Below the pieces are notes generated by a model. It saw nothing but the letters and a program-made list of their open reading frames with translations, was not told the origin of the DNA and did no database searches. 64,000 nucleotides of DNA from Daldinia sp. FL1419 (Eukaryota > Ascomycota > Sordariomycetes > Xylariales > Hypoxylaceae), in the NCBI GenBank assembly GCA_025201765.1, contig MU623374.1, positions 1 through 64,000 on the forward strand, in the 5' to 3' direction. Position numbers and translations under genes: made by a program. Below are positions 48,593 through 60,924 of this stretch, piece by piece; within the stretch, counting starts at the first letter, position 1; the number at the start of each line of letters is the position of its first letter.

Positions 48593-51438
48593 GCGTGTAG
48601 CTACAGTTCGGTATCCGCGTCTATGACCTACGATTCTCCTTTGTTCGATAGTACCTAATCTACGGTGATCGAGAGGGATGCTTCCGACGCTCATGACGGG
48701 AAGCAGACTGGAGTTGTGAGATAGGATTATGGAGGAAGTGTTTAGGCAGGGAATTTTAACGGCACGGTGTTCTGCATTGCACTATGGAGTATAACGACCA
48801 CGCATGCGGGATCTAATTTTGATTCTTGTAATTTCTTGTCTCGGTATTTCGGGCAGCAACCAAAATATATCCATGGAGGATTACATTGTGTGAGGTCTCC
48901 TGGCACTTGAGGTGGATAGCAGGGAGGCTCTATTTCTGAAATCTGGAGAAGATGGGATTCCTGTCGGATACTTGGATGGAAACAATCACTTCGATTTTCT
49001 GGAGCCTTTGGACAAAATCAAACCATTTCAATCATTCAACCCTTACCCGTTTTCACCCAGGAAATTTCAATTCTCGTGCTCTTGCTAATACGGCTTACTG
49101 ACTCTTCCATGTACAAATTTTCTAGAGAGTCGAGGCTCTGTTAATATTCTTTCGGCAAGAGTTTGCAACAATATCGTTGTCTTTTTCTTCTCGCTGGATG
49201 TTTTATTGGTCTTTGGACAAAATTTCTCCTGTGCTTACGGAGTCTTTGTACGATAGTTCAATGGCAACGTAAACATGGCTGGGAGGCCAAGTTTTGGTCC
49301 GGCACTAAAAGTGTTTTTCTTTTTCCTTGTTGTGATTGGTGACTTGAGACACGCAATCGTAGACCTTAGTCCAGCCAATAAGCGTAGTGTAAAAATGATA
49401 TTAATACGGGTGGTCTTCATTACGTAGGTAGTTCAGGAAGTTCATTTAGACTAGGTTAGATTAGGTTACTTTGTAACGTTCCTTGTTGTACTTTGTATTT
49501 TATTCAGGTATTTCCTCGAGGCGGGCGGCCCTTTGGACCTTGGTACAGGTAGTCGGCATACGTCGTTTGTATTCAATTACATTTATTCAATTACATTATG
49601 TGCCCACGCAAAAGTATCTTCATATTGCTTAGTAGGGCAAAGTGATCTACAAATAACCAAATATTATAATTAGAATGAGATCAGATGAACGATCAGTGAT
49701 CGCAGAAGCACGTACCTGATGATCATTGGCGATCCGGCTTCCCAGATAACAGGGCCGAAACGAGCCCACCGTGCACGTACGCTACGCATAAGCCGGCGGT
49801 CTCAGGTTTAGCAGATGTTTGCCGATCTCGTGTGTGTATAATCTTGACTATAAAATAGCTAACGATAGCACAAGGCCCTAATAAGGATGGGCTGGCTGGC
49901 TGGCTGACTGGTTAGGTAGGTAGTTCGTTAGACCAAGTCTTGCCAAGTTACGAGAGAGACACACACAAAGGACAATACCCTATTGCTTGTTTACGGTACC
50001 CGAGACAAGACACGTGTTTCCGCCTCAGGATAACGCTGATCCGGCGATCGCAGAGGTTTGAATGTAACCGACAGCAGTGGCCTAGTGTATACTTTACACA
50101 CCTACTCATGTACCCAGTTAGCAGGGAGCTGAAAGACGTGATACATACCTACCTATCATGTAGGGTTGCCGCGATGGCCGTGCATACATGCCGCATATAT
50201 CGACGTACAATCTGCTATTCGTAGAAAATCTGACATTACACGCCGACGTCCCTGCGTCAGGTAGACACTGCAACACTGGTTCCGCCCAACCTTTATCAAG
50301 GCGCAACGTGACGGGCGCACATAAGGTTACCCAGGTATGATGGGAAGGATTTAGGTTTAGATTGGCTGCTTGGTTGCTTGGTTGCGTCCGAAGGCAACCC
50401 AGCGCCGGACGGGTACCTGCCTATCCGACCTTGTGACGTCGATTCGCTCTAGGGGACATTACAAGGTAGGTCTCTCCTTTAAGAATACCTAATACCTACC
50501 TAGGTAGGACTCGGGTAGTACATCTACCTTCTAATATGATATGAGACAGGACCTAATAGATGACGCAGAAGTATTGCGTTGTGGCTCAGGCGGCTTGGTT
50601 ATTTCAAGTAAGTTGTGCGGTGGCCCTCCCCGACCTCTTGCTGATGGCTGCTTATATTTCGCCGAGGGTCTCGGTCGGGCGTTAAGTTACGGCTGACGCA
50701 GCGAGAATTGTCCGTGTTAAGGGGGCTCAGATCCAAGTCGACCCCTTTTACTCGGTATTGGAAGGTTTAACTATGTCGACTTCACGCGTAACCCGTTCGC
50801 CGGAGAGGTGGTGAGTTTTTGAATCTACTCGATTTACTTACCTATTATCTAAGGAGACATCGTTGGCCCCAACGATAATCGGGACTCTACTCATATCTTG
50901 AGACTCTTTGTTTTTAATACATAGATGTGCTGCGTATGCGCTGTCGATCTTGGAGATAAGAGATCCCAGTCCTACCCCTCATATCCAGTTCGGTAGGTAG
51001 CCCGGACACTTCCTCTAATCTGGCCATCAAAGCGTATATTCTCATTCACCCCGGCAAAGGTTATCTGCGAGGTCCACAGATCGATACGTGAACGATACAT
51101 ATATGTTCATGCATAAGAGCTGAATAGGCTTAATGCTGTGTGATCTGCTCCCACCACCAGGCCTCATTTACGTAGCATAACTGTTCCTGGTTGCGGGATC
51201 ACCGTCTGATTGGTTCTACCCCGACTTATATCCCGGATATTGCCACACGTACATACCACTGCTTATCAGTGGTGAAGATAACCGACGGGTCGATATCATG
51301 GTTCTTCATCGCCGTTTCAGTTTAGACTATATACCGATGTATCTCCAGGCTTGGAAACTTAAAATCCCCATTTAGGTGGTCAACCCCCCATTGTGGCTTC
51401 GTAATCTACAATCCAATGTTGTGATTCACATACCCATC
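48593..51438. other. Intergenic region, 2.8 kb
   Basis: No supportable gene. It holds a (CTGG)n/GGTAGGTAG stretch near 49889-49925 and TACCTACCTAGGTAGG near 50490. The final ~600 bp is the promoter of the MFS permease. Confidence 0.5.
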
Positions 51439-53368
51439 ATGGCCGAGGTCAAGCAAACATCGACAACAGCTTCGTCCGCCGACGTCGAGAAGGCGGCGAG
51501 CGATCCGTCTAAGGACGCCGGGATTGGTTCTGTGAACAAGCATCTAAGTAACAACGATCCGGACGAGGCGTTGAAGCTCGTGACGGGGGAAGCCGTAGTT
51601 CTGACCCCGGAAGACGAAAAGAGGCTGTTGAGGAAGATCGATCGTAATTTGATGCCTTTGCTTTGCATAGTCTATGGGCTGAATTACTTGGACAAGACGA
51701 CTTTGTCGTATGCCTCGATCATGGGGATTAAAGTAAGATGAGCTCGTACTCAACTTGAGGTGTAAAGTTGCTTACAACGTGTGCTTTTGCAGAAAGATAT
51801 TAACCTCGTAGGTGAGTTATCTAAAACGAACAGAGTATACGTGAGTGTTCTTTGACTAATATGTCGCCTCAGGTCAAGATTATTCTGTAAGTCATCCCCT
51901 CATCTAAGCCTAAGCTCGAGGATGAGGTCTACGCTATCCCTCTTCAATGGGCCATCCGTCGAGTATTATTCAACCTAAAGGCCTGGGACGATCTATAAGG
52001 CTACCAATATGGGTTATGCTGATTCTCCGTACAGTGGATAGCGTCCATGTTTTACTTTGGCTACCTCTTCTGGGAATGGCCAACAAACCGCCTTCTCCAG
52101 CGGCTGCCATTAGCCAAATACTCCGCCTTCAACGTGATCATGTGGGGGCTCGTCCTCTGCTGCATGGCGGCCGTGAAGAATTTCGCCGGGGCGATGACCG
52201 TGCGATTCTTCCTCGGGGCTTTCGAGGCGGCTGTCAGTCCCGGGTTCGCCCTCTTCACGTCCCAGTGGTATACCAAAAAGGAGCAGGGGGCAAGAGTGGC
52301 GTGGTGGTTCAGCTTTAACGGCTGGGGGCAGATTGTGGGAGGAGTCGTAGCTTATGGTATTGCGGTGGGAACGGAAGCCCATCCTATCTTGGTTAAGTCG
52401 TGGCAGTTGGTGTTCCTCGTTACTGGCTTTTTCACGGCGTGTATGGGTGTTTTGTTCTTGTATCTCATTCCGGATAGCCAACTGAACGCCCGGTTCTTAA
52501 CGCAGCGGGAGAGGGTTATGGCGGTCGAGCGTATCCGGATTAACCAACAGGGCGTGGGTAACAAGCACTTCAAATGGTATCAGTGCAAAGAAGCGTTTAC
52601 GGATCCCATGGTTTGGGCATTTGTGCTTAATAGTGCTATTTGCTCGATTCCCAATGGTGAGTTGACTGCACTTATACTTACAACTCGGTACTGATATATT
52701 CTGTTAGGCGGGATATCAAACTATTTCTCGCAACTGATTGTTTCATTTGGGTTCTCGGAGAATGAATCTCTTCTTTTAGGTGCTCCCGGTGGTGCTGTCC
52801 AGGTTATCACTGTTCTAGTTGCCGGACATCTCGGCGATCGGTTCAAAAATCGCATTGTAAGGCTCTATAGTACATATATTATAGGAAATACTAATTAGTC
52901 CTCTAGCTATTTGGCGCCGCTGGTGTTTTACTAGCAGTGTTAGGCCTCTTCCTCATTCTCCTTATACCAGTTAGTAACAGTGGTGGACGGCTCGCAGGTT
53001 ACTATTTGTATCAATCCTCTTCAACCGGATTCATCGCCTTACTAGGGCTTATCTCAACAAATGTAGCGGGCTGGACGAAGAAAACTACTGTTGCAGCGAT
53101 GTATCTCACTGCCTACTGTGTGGGCAACATCATCGGGCCCCAGGTCTTCCAGACTTATGATGCGCCGCAGTACCACAACGCCAATATAACGGTCCTCGTA
53201 TGCATGTTTGTATCATTTGCCGTCCTGATCTTCATCAATATCTGGTGCAGACGTCAGAATAATATCAAGGCCGCCATCCGAGCTAGTCCTGGTTATACGA
53301 AGGTGGACGGGCAGGAGTTCCTTGATCTGACGGATCGAGAAAATCCTGAATTCATTTATAGCTTATGA
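51439..53368 (+). CDS. MFS permease, Dal5/allantoate (anion:cation symporter) family
   Basis: Six exons: 51439-51732, 51793-51811, 51873-51886, 52035-52656, 52708-52856 and 52907-53368 (519 aa). Exons 2 and 3 are microexons of 19 and 14 nt that restore KDINLVGQDYSWIASMFYFG, the conserved TM1-TM2 join of this family. The N-terminal ~80 residues are cytoplasmic and acidic, followed by RKIDRNLMPLLCIVYGLNYL. Twelve membrane segments are expected. FFLGAFEAAVSPGFALFTSQ and the central LIPDSQLNARFLTQRERVMA loop are typical of Dal5-like carriers. Known members move allantoate, nicotinate, pantothenate and similar organic anions; the substrate here is unknown. It converges with the ATP-grasp gene, 536 bp away. 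Confidence 0.93.
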
Positions 53369-53904
53369 TGTAATTGCCACAAGTGAGATAGGCGCCCTCT
53401 TTGAGTCGATATCTCTCGAGGGTTGACGATATTCAAATACCTCATTGCTGACTGAGCATTAGAGATGGTTTACACGGATCACCACGGCGGACTGCGGTCT
53501 ATGCATATATCTTCACATTCGCTTATGGGTTCTGACTCAGCTCGTATTTCGCGAAACATCTTGCTATATAGCCAAATTCAACGTCATTCGAGCTATAACT
53601 AGTAACTTCATTCGGTCCCGAGCCATCGGGACTATCTCACTCCGGTTCTGTTGTGAAGATGCTCTTGATTACGTGCTGATTGTTCGAAGGATCCGGCGCT
53701 TGAACGCTTGTCTATTTCTATAGTAATGCTCTATCTATCTATCTCTATCTTTCCGTCTATATCTATATCCAAGTAGGTACCTAGGTAAAGAGTGTATTTT
53801 AACATAAGAAATAAACAAATATCAGACAGAAGCTCACAGAGCCATCTTGCCTGCATAATAAAAGATATCTATAAAACCATGGGCAGGTAGCTTCTAACGC
53901 TAGC
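53369..53904. other. Convergent 3' intergenic region
   Basis: A 536-bp spacer with a CTAT-rich stretch near 53728-53765 and TAGGTACCTAGGTA near 53775. No gene seen. Confidence 0.5.
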
Positions 53905-56200
53905 TCAACGGAACGAGTACCTGACTTCCTTCCTCACTTCAGCCGCAACCTCTAGTGCTTCCTTTCGTGATTTTGAGAACACGTTGAAGTATGCTATGAA
54001 TGTGTTTGCCCCGTAACTAGGGTGCGGGATCCTCTGGCCCCTTTTTACGAGGCAGCCGTAGCGATTAACTAGTATCTGATGTTAGTATTGTTATATACTA
54101 GTCATCGTGACTAGGATGTTCGTATTGCGTGATGGGCTAGAAGAGGGTATACACGGTACTCACTATTCTTTGCCAGGTCAGGTCTTCGACCTAATAGTTC
54201 TTTGCAGATGTCATCCGAATCAAAGATGCCTTCACAGCTCTCATCGAAATCAGCGCCGATGAAAACTAGTACACCAGTGTACTGAGCACCATTTTGGAAA
54301 GGAACAGATAATGACCGGGCTCTACCCTTGTCTCGGACGGCTAAAGACAACGCAACGCCAAAATAGTCAATTCCGTAGACTGACTCAACGATGCGGCTGG
54401 CGGTAGACCCAGGAGGTCGTGGGTTGATTTCCAGGACCCAAGGTGTTGGGGGAGCGGAAGTCGTTGCTTTTTCAATCGGCTGTAGATCTAGAAGACTGCC
54501 TTTGGAGCGGTATTCGACGGACGATCGCTCGACTCGGGCTTCTACGTGTAGAACACCACTGGTGATACCGATCCGTCGAAGGGTTGCACCAATAGACCTC
54601 TTAAGCATCTCTAGCTCGGGAGACGGAAGAGCAGACGGGTGAACGAGGTATGTCTCCAGGAAACTGCGTTGAGAGGCGGGGACTGTTATGTCGTTTTGAT
54701 CCCCCGGCTTAGGGAAGTCGTCGCAGATCTCGCAGAACAATATCTCACCATCTAGTAAGATAATATTGACATCGACTTCTGGGCCATCACAATACTTCTC
54801 CATGGTAAATGACTTGAAGAATGTTTTCTGTATCATCTCAACTCCGGCTTGAATTTCCGCTGCGTTGTTCACCCTCACAATTCCTTCCGAGTTAAGGCCT
54901 AGACACGGCTTAAGGATTAAGGGATACGAGAGCTCCTCTTTCTCGACGAATGCCAGGGCCTCCTCAGCCGTTGATCCATAGAAAGGATTACGACCTTCGA
55001 CAATTCCCACTTGATATTTGTCGGTTGCGATTTCGTACGCCTCCGGAGGTTGGTGCGGGAGATCAAGTTTCTCCGCTGCTCGGCTGACTGTAACTTGGAA
55101 CGAATCTATGAATGCGACTATGCCGTCGACCTCTTTGCCATACGACTTTACCAACTCGACAATATGGTCTGCCATGTCGGGACCAGGAGGGTTCGTCCAC
55201 CAAGGACCGGCAGGCAAGAACGCCTCATACCACTTAAACACCAACGTTAGCAATCTTCTTTACCTATACATCACCGGAGCGAAAATATATACGCCAAGAG
55301 AAACTTCCTACTCAGCTTCACCAGGAATCTCGACTTCGAGTCAAAAGGGGTACGTGCATATGCTAACGCACCTGAGAATATTCGCTCCGCTCGATCCAGG
55401 ATCCAGGTTTATCAATAATAACGAGGTCGATTCCAAGGACACGAGCTGCCTCACATGCATAGACGGTCCACGACCCATGAGATGGTGCACGATAACTAAT
55501 CCCCACGAGAACAAGGCGCTTCCGAGTCGTTGGTTTCGGTAAGACCCATGGGAGGGACATCTTATTTTCAAAGTCGGCCTCGAAGTCTTGGGGAATAGTG
55601 GGTTCTCTCGAATCTGGGTCTGCCCCTGAAGGTGGCTGCTGTAGCAATATTCCCCCGGCTGAAGAGCGAAACAGTTCAGGTAGTGAGGCCACATCCAAGC
55701 AAGGAGCTTTCCCTGAAAGTTGTTGGAGCGGCCTCAAGAAGGATACTACTCGCTCGACTCCAACAGCATCCTTGAGTCGAAGAGGGATGATATCTGATCT
55801 GGTGACCGTACCCCGCCGTAGAGGGATAACAAGTCTCACGAATCTCTTCCCTGATGATTCGGTAGTTTGAAGACAGTCTTGGAAGAATTGGTAGGCTTCC
55901 TGCGAGCCAAAGGCCTCTGCGCCAGCACGATCGATCTTATCCTTTTGATTTTGGATCCAAATAGCGTCTTCCCCCGGAAGTACTGTAGACTTTGATGTTG
56001 GTAACTCGGTGTCCAGCGACAAGATCAGATCGATTGTCTGCAATGCGGTGTTGCTGTCTGAAATGCGTCGGGTGATTTGTGAAATGGACCAACGACATGA
56101 GAATGCTATTAATATACGTTAGTCTTAACTCCTCTAGTGACAGTCGAATGAGGAACTTACCGTGATCTCTCCAAAACACGGCTATTTCCCTTTCTGCCAT
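53905..56200 (-). CDS. ATP-grasp ligase-like enzyme (668 aa)
   Basis: Four exons on the minus strand: 56200-56161, 56105-55372, 55232-54164 and 54068-53905. Exon 2 ends ERSEYSQ and exon 3 opens WYEAFLPAGPWW; the intron ends in TTTAAG, with a GCTAAC branch site 18 nt before. Residues ~1-190 are a family-specific N-terminal region. A pre-ATP-grasp Rossmann unit follows (KRLVLVGISYRAPSHGSWTV). The ATP-grasp core has LILKPCLGLNSEGIVRV (~362) and the metal-binding VLEINPRPPGSTAS (~528). The last exon encodes the conserved NRYGCLVKRGQRIPHPSYGA end. ATP-grasp enzymes activate a carboxylate as acyl-phosphate and join it to an amine or thiol; carnosine synthase and L-amino-acid ligases are relatives. 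The substrate is not predictable. Neighbours are an organic-anion permease and an acyl-CoA synthetase. Confidence 0.88.
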
Positions 56201-57477
56201 CGTGATCGCGTTGGTACGGACTGAAACACTCTTATGGAATCTACTGCTTTCTTCACGGAACTGGAGAACATAATGATGGCTTCCATAGCCAGCGACGTAG
56301 TCAACTTTTATATTTATATTTCGCTACTATAGAATACTCGCGATCGTATCCTCCAGCTTTCGCCGTGGGATCTTAGTTCAGCTCGTGCTCCCGTCCTTTG
56401 CCAAATATATCGCGAAATACATATTTTACTTTTTCAGGATATCATTCCTCCTAGTCGGAGGCCACAAGATCGTGTCAGTAACAGCGAAAGCACAGTCTTT
56501 TCGGTGTTGTCCTAGCCAGTACTGGCGCCTGGAAGTAGTCTTACCGTTGAGGCTATAGCATAAATTTCCCAATCGAGAAGCTTATTGCGGTAAGTCAAAC
56601 GACAACCCAAATATCATAAGCTGAGTCATTGGAAAACGGAGATGCGAGACGCCTTGGGGACGTGCGTGGCACGTAAAAAGTTGAATAAACCAGGGTTTGT
56701 CTAGTAGAACTGCGCGGACCTACGCGGCCCCGGTCTCGTACACGAGTCTCTCGTAGGTGCGCGGACCTACGTTGTTCGCATTCTCGCCACCCATATACGT
56801 TCTACACTCCTGAGCCATGTGTGGCGCGCCCCCAAAATCATCTTGAATTAGATTCCTGGACGGGTAATGGATTCTGTAGCTCGCTTTAGAATATCGTGGT
56901 GTCGCCGTTGTGATTGGCAGGTAAAAATATTATGTAGATGAAACCAAGGAATTACGAGCCTCAACAAAACGGTTCGATACTCGTGTCCTACGATCTACCG
57001 TTATCTTCGGGGACCGTTCGTCCCGTCCTAGGTTGAGACTGCATGGGCCGAAAGAGCGATATCGAAACAACCGGCTCGTTCTCTCTGAGCGATATCTCCG
57101 TGAAACAAGGTCGTCGTAGATAAACGAACGGAAAGACGAGAAAGTGCGATATTTTTAGCTTCGGAGCTCGATTCTATAAGGCCAAAAAGGCTACTTTCAG
57201 ATACAGTCTTTACGATGTATGGAGAACTTCATTTTGACTCTGTTTTTAGGGGAAGGGTTGGGTTATCACTACCACAGGGTCAATGTTTGTGGGTTGAATT
57301 CTAGGACCTTGACGATGGATTACTATATTTGAACTCGAATACGAAAGCTACCTTGAGTAGATGCTACTAGTTAACACGCTCGCGGGCTTGCGATTATTTA
57401 TCTCGAAATAACAGAAACAAAAAATAGAACGGGGGCAAGCGGGAGTCAAGGGGCATAGCCTAACCGGAACGAATGGC
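56201..57477. other. Intergenic region upstream of the ATP-grasp gene
   Basis: 1.3 kb holding the ATP-grasp promoter and the 3' flank of the acyl-CoA synthetase. GC-rich direct and inverted repeats lie at 56711-56771, and AGCGATATC occurs at 57054 and again near 57088. No gene seen. Confidence 0.5.
56711..56771. promoter_or_regulatory. Paired TGCGCGGACCTACG elements, candidate operator
   Basis: An exact 14-bp direct repeat at 56711-56724 and 56758-56771. The second copy also forms an inverted repeat CGTAGGT-GCGCGG-ACCTACG. Between them is CTCGT-AC-ACGAG. CGG-containing inverted repeats are typical of fungal Zn2Cys6 factor sites. About 510-560 bp upstream of the ATP-grasp start; binding is inference. 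Confidence 0.35.
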
Positions 57478-59847
57478 CTACAACTTAGCCCTCGCCTCGA
57501 TCGCTTTGTGCGCTTCCCCTTTATGCTTGAAATATTCTATGACCTTGGATTTTGCTACACTGACCACTGAGGCGTCTTCAATGGTAGCCGGGTATTGGAC
57601 TTCGTTTTCGAGCTCGTCGTGGACGGCATTCTCAACTAGCTCCCTTAGGACTCTTCGTAACGTCTTACCAGATCGCGTCTTGGGGATCATCCCCTTGCCT
57701 TGTATTATACCGCCGAGCGTTGCAATACCTCCGATCTGGCTTCGAACAAGTTTTTGGATCTCACCAAATAGTTGCTTATCTGGTACAGCGGAGGGGGGGT
57801 GGTCAGGCACTGACAAAGTTATAAAAGCGAAAGGAAGTTGTCCTTTCAAAGAGTCTGGGATGCCGACTACGCAGGCTTCTGCAACTAGGGGGTGGCTTGT
57901 AATAGCCTGTTCGATAGAACCTAATTCACTTTGATTTAGAAAAGAACTCCTAATGTAATGGTGTGGTTAACTTACCGGTCGAAAGTCGATGGCCGGCAGT
58001 GTTAATCAAATCGTCACTCCGACTCATAATACTGATATACCCGGAAGGATCTATCATGCCAGCGTCTATATCTCGGTTAGCGAGCAATTTTGCAGATACG
58101 GGACACGAAGGACTCACCTCCAGTATCAACCCATCTCCCTTGGAACCTTTTTAGATAGCCACCGTAGAACCTTTCCTCGTCCTTCCACAGTGTTGTGAAA
58201 CCCGTCGGGGCTAGCGGTATCGCCAGAACAATATTACCCATCTTCCCCCTCTTAACCTCGTTTCCTTTATCATCCACCACCCGAACATCGAACCCTGGCA
58301 TTGCCTTGCCGGCACTTCCTGGTTTAATTGGTAATCGTTTGTAATATCTGCTCAAGGTGCCTTCAGTGTCTCCCACGTGTGGGGCTAGACAAATACCAGA
58401 CATTGGTGATCCCGATTCTGATGACCACCAATTATCTATCACGGTGGCTCCGGGAGCAGCATATCGCTGCACAAGTTCGTCATACATCGTGACTATCGAG
58501 GGCTCTGACCTCTCACCCGCAAGGAAAAGCGCCCTGAGGCTTTTGAGACCACCTTGCTCACCTATCCGCTTCAGAGCTGTGTTATCTGGATCATCTCTCT
58601 TGATAGCCCGAAGGGCAGCTAGGAACGTTAGAGTCGTGGCTTAGATTATGATTCAAGTGATACGTACTCGGAGCGGTAAAGAGACTTGTCACCTTATATT
58701 CCTGTATGATACGCCATAGAGTCGAACTATCAGGCGTCCCGATAGGCTTCCCTTCGAAGAGGACTGTGGCTGCTCCGACGAGAAGAGGCGCGTATATAAT
58801 GTAGGAATGGCCCACTACCCATCCGATATCACTGTCTCGAGTCAATATTTACTTACTAGCATTTATAGATATGCCTATATATAAAGCATAACTCACCTCG
58901 CCGTAAACATTACATCTCTAGGGCCGTTAACGCCAAACAGGTAACCCATTGAGAGGTGCAATCCAACTGCGTGGCCACCTGCTTGACGGACTACGCCCTT
59001 AGGTGAACCCGTCGTTCCGCTGGTATAGATGATATAAATCTCATCGGTAGACTTGACGGGCACGCAGTCGGCTCTTACGCCTCTCGCCTTGCAGCTGCGC
59101 ACCATCTTGAACCAATTACGCTCGCCGGCTGATCTATCGAGCGCGTCCCACCTGAGCTGATCTCGCTGCCAGACTATGACACGACTCGGCTTGTGGCTGG
59201 ACAATTTGATAGCCTCTTGGATGAAAGGCTTGTAGCTCATGGGGGGTTTGGCACCATCAATTCCGCATGAAGCTGTCAAGATGGCTACGGGCTTAGACGC
59301 CTCTATGCGCTGGGCCAGAGACGCGGCGGCGAATCCGCCAAACACGACGGCGTGTATTGCTCCAAGCCGGTTGATGGCGAGAATTCCGATGAGAGCAGCT
59401 GGTATCATTGGCACTGAATATTGTCAGTTATACGCGTCTTACCTTGAGGAAATGCGGCGGGGTAAACGAACTATAAACCAACACAACGTCTCCCTTCTTC
59501 ACGCCTTCCTCTCTCAGAGCACCAGCTGTGACCTCAACCTGGTCGAGCAGCTGCGCATAGGAGATAGTGGCCTTTGTACCGGTGACGGGGCTGTCGTAAA
59601 AGATGGCGGGCTGATGTCCATGGCCAGCGAGGACGTGTCTATCAACACAATTATAACACGTTGATATTTTACCGCCCGAGAACCACTCCCAGTGAGGATA
59701 TTCTAATCCACTCTTGAGTTTCCTCGTCGTTTTGGTTATGACCGTATGAGGCTTTTCGTGCCAATACAGCTTCTCGGCGTGTTGGCCCCAGAACCTCTCC
59801 GGATCCTCCAGAGAACGGCGGTGAACTTCGTCCTGCGGATGGCTCAT
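57478..59847 (-). CDS. Acyl-CoA synthetase, propionyl/acetyl-CoA synthetase-like (ACSS3 type)
   Basis: Six exons on the minus strand: 59847-59472, 59413-58897, 58831-58668, 58618-58118, 58065-57976 and 57920-57478 (696 aa). Phase is continuous throughout. The N-terminus (FWGQHAEKLYWHEKPHTVI) is the ACS-specific cap. Adenylation motifs are present: VLVYMPMIPAALIGILAINR, YTSGTTGSPKG (~258-268), DNWWSSESGSPM, WVDTGDAGMIDPSGYISIMS and C-terminal KTRSGKTLRR with the catalytic Lys. The first donor is the atypical GTTCGT, chosen because it alone restores the conserved YMPMIPA; the nearby GTAAGA leads to a stop. The enzyme should activate propionate, acetate or a similar short acid with ATP and CoA. 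No clear mitochondrial presequence or peroxisomal SKL (it ends ARAKL, only a weak PTS1 match). Confidence 0.93.
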
Positions 59848-60924
59848 GGCTTCGAGTCTCTTGGACAGTTTCGGAATTTCAAAGCATGAGAATTAAACAC
59901 TTTCTCGTGAGTTTATTAACTCTTCGTAAACGAAAACTTATAGAATTACTGATAATAACGACTTATCTAGCCGAGTCTACCAAGTATTATGAGTTTGCTA
60001 TGATAACTTATAACGCCCATTTGACGGTCCCTTTGTTGATCAAAGAGATATTGTTTAGTAAGACCGGTACTAAAATACCCCGCGGGGCAATGACCGTGCT
60101 GTGATACCTGTCAATCACTTTCTCCTCAAATAAGATTGCCCGGTCCGGGGCTCTGGGACGCACGTCCAAGCTACATACATCCTCGGTAAACTCCATTTTG
60201 TAACCGAGTTGTTAAGGTCGATCCCCCCAAAAGATTATTATGCCCCAAAGCGGGTTTGAAACAATGGCTTTCAGCGAGAATGCTATGTGGGAAAAAATGG
60301 TGTTTCTTTCAAAGTTGCGAGAACTACGACGGCAAAGATTGCGATATTTGTGAGAGTAAACACGCGGTCCCACGATACAGAATATATGGGGCCTACCTAT
60401 GCTTCACGGCGCGTTAAATTAAAGGGACAAGGTTTATAGGTAGGGTAAAAAAAGATTACCCAGGTATATTACAACCTTCGCCGGAGTAGCAACTCTTGCT
60501 GAACCGGTCTTATGGAACGGGACGCCAAAAATGTCAACGTCCAAGATGTTACAATTCAAGGAACCGAATCTGAATTACGACGAAACCGACCGGCAATTCC
60601 CCGACTCCATGCAACTCTCATGCAACCGTAAATCAAGCGAAAAAGAGAGAGAGAAAAAAAAAGAAAAAAACCTCCCGGTGGCCCGCCCGAGTATGTACAT
60701 ACCGCGACCCCTCCGACCACTCATGCAAATTTGATGCTTTATGCTGATGTGTCATGCAAAGTAACCAACCTCCACGTATGTATCTCATAATGCAATGTGC
60801 AATGCTGTAAACCCTGAATGCAACCAACCCCGTCGACGGTGGCGTACTATATGTATGGCTATAGCAAGCAGCAGCGTCGTATAAAAGTCATCAGCCCAGA
60901 TATCTGGGCTGATGTCGGACGCAT
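59848..60924. other. Intergenic region with a 26-bp palindrome
   Basis: 1.1 kb between the acyl-CoA synthetase start and the BRCT gene stop. An A/G-rich stretch lies near 60640-60670. A perfect palindrome lies at 60889-60914. No gene seen. Confidence 0.5.
60889..60914. repeat. Perfect 26-bp palindrome 3' of the BRCT gene
   Basis: CATCAGCCCAGAT is followed at once by its exact reverse complement, with no loop. It starts 11 bp beyond the BRCT stop codon, so it would lie in the 3' UTR. Confidence 0.9.
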
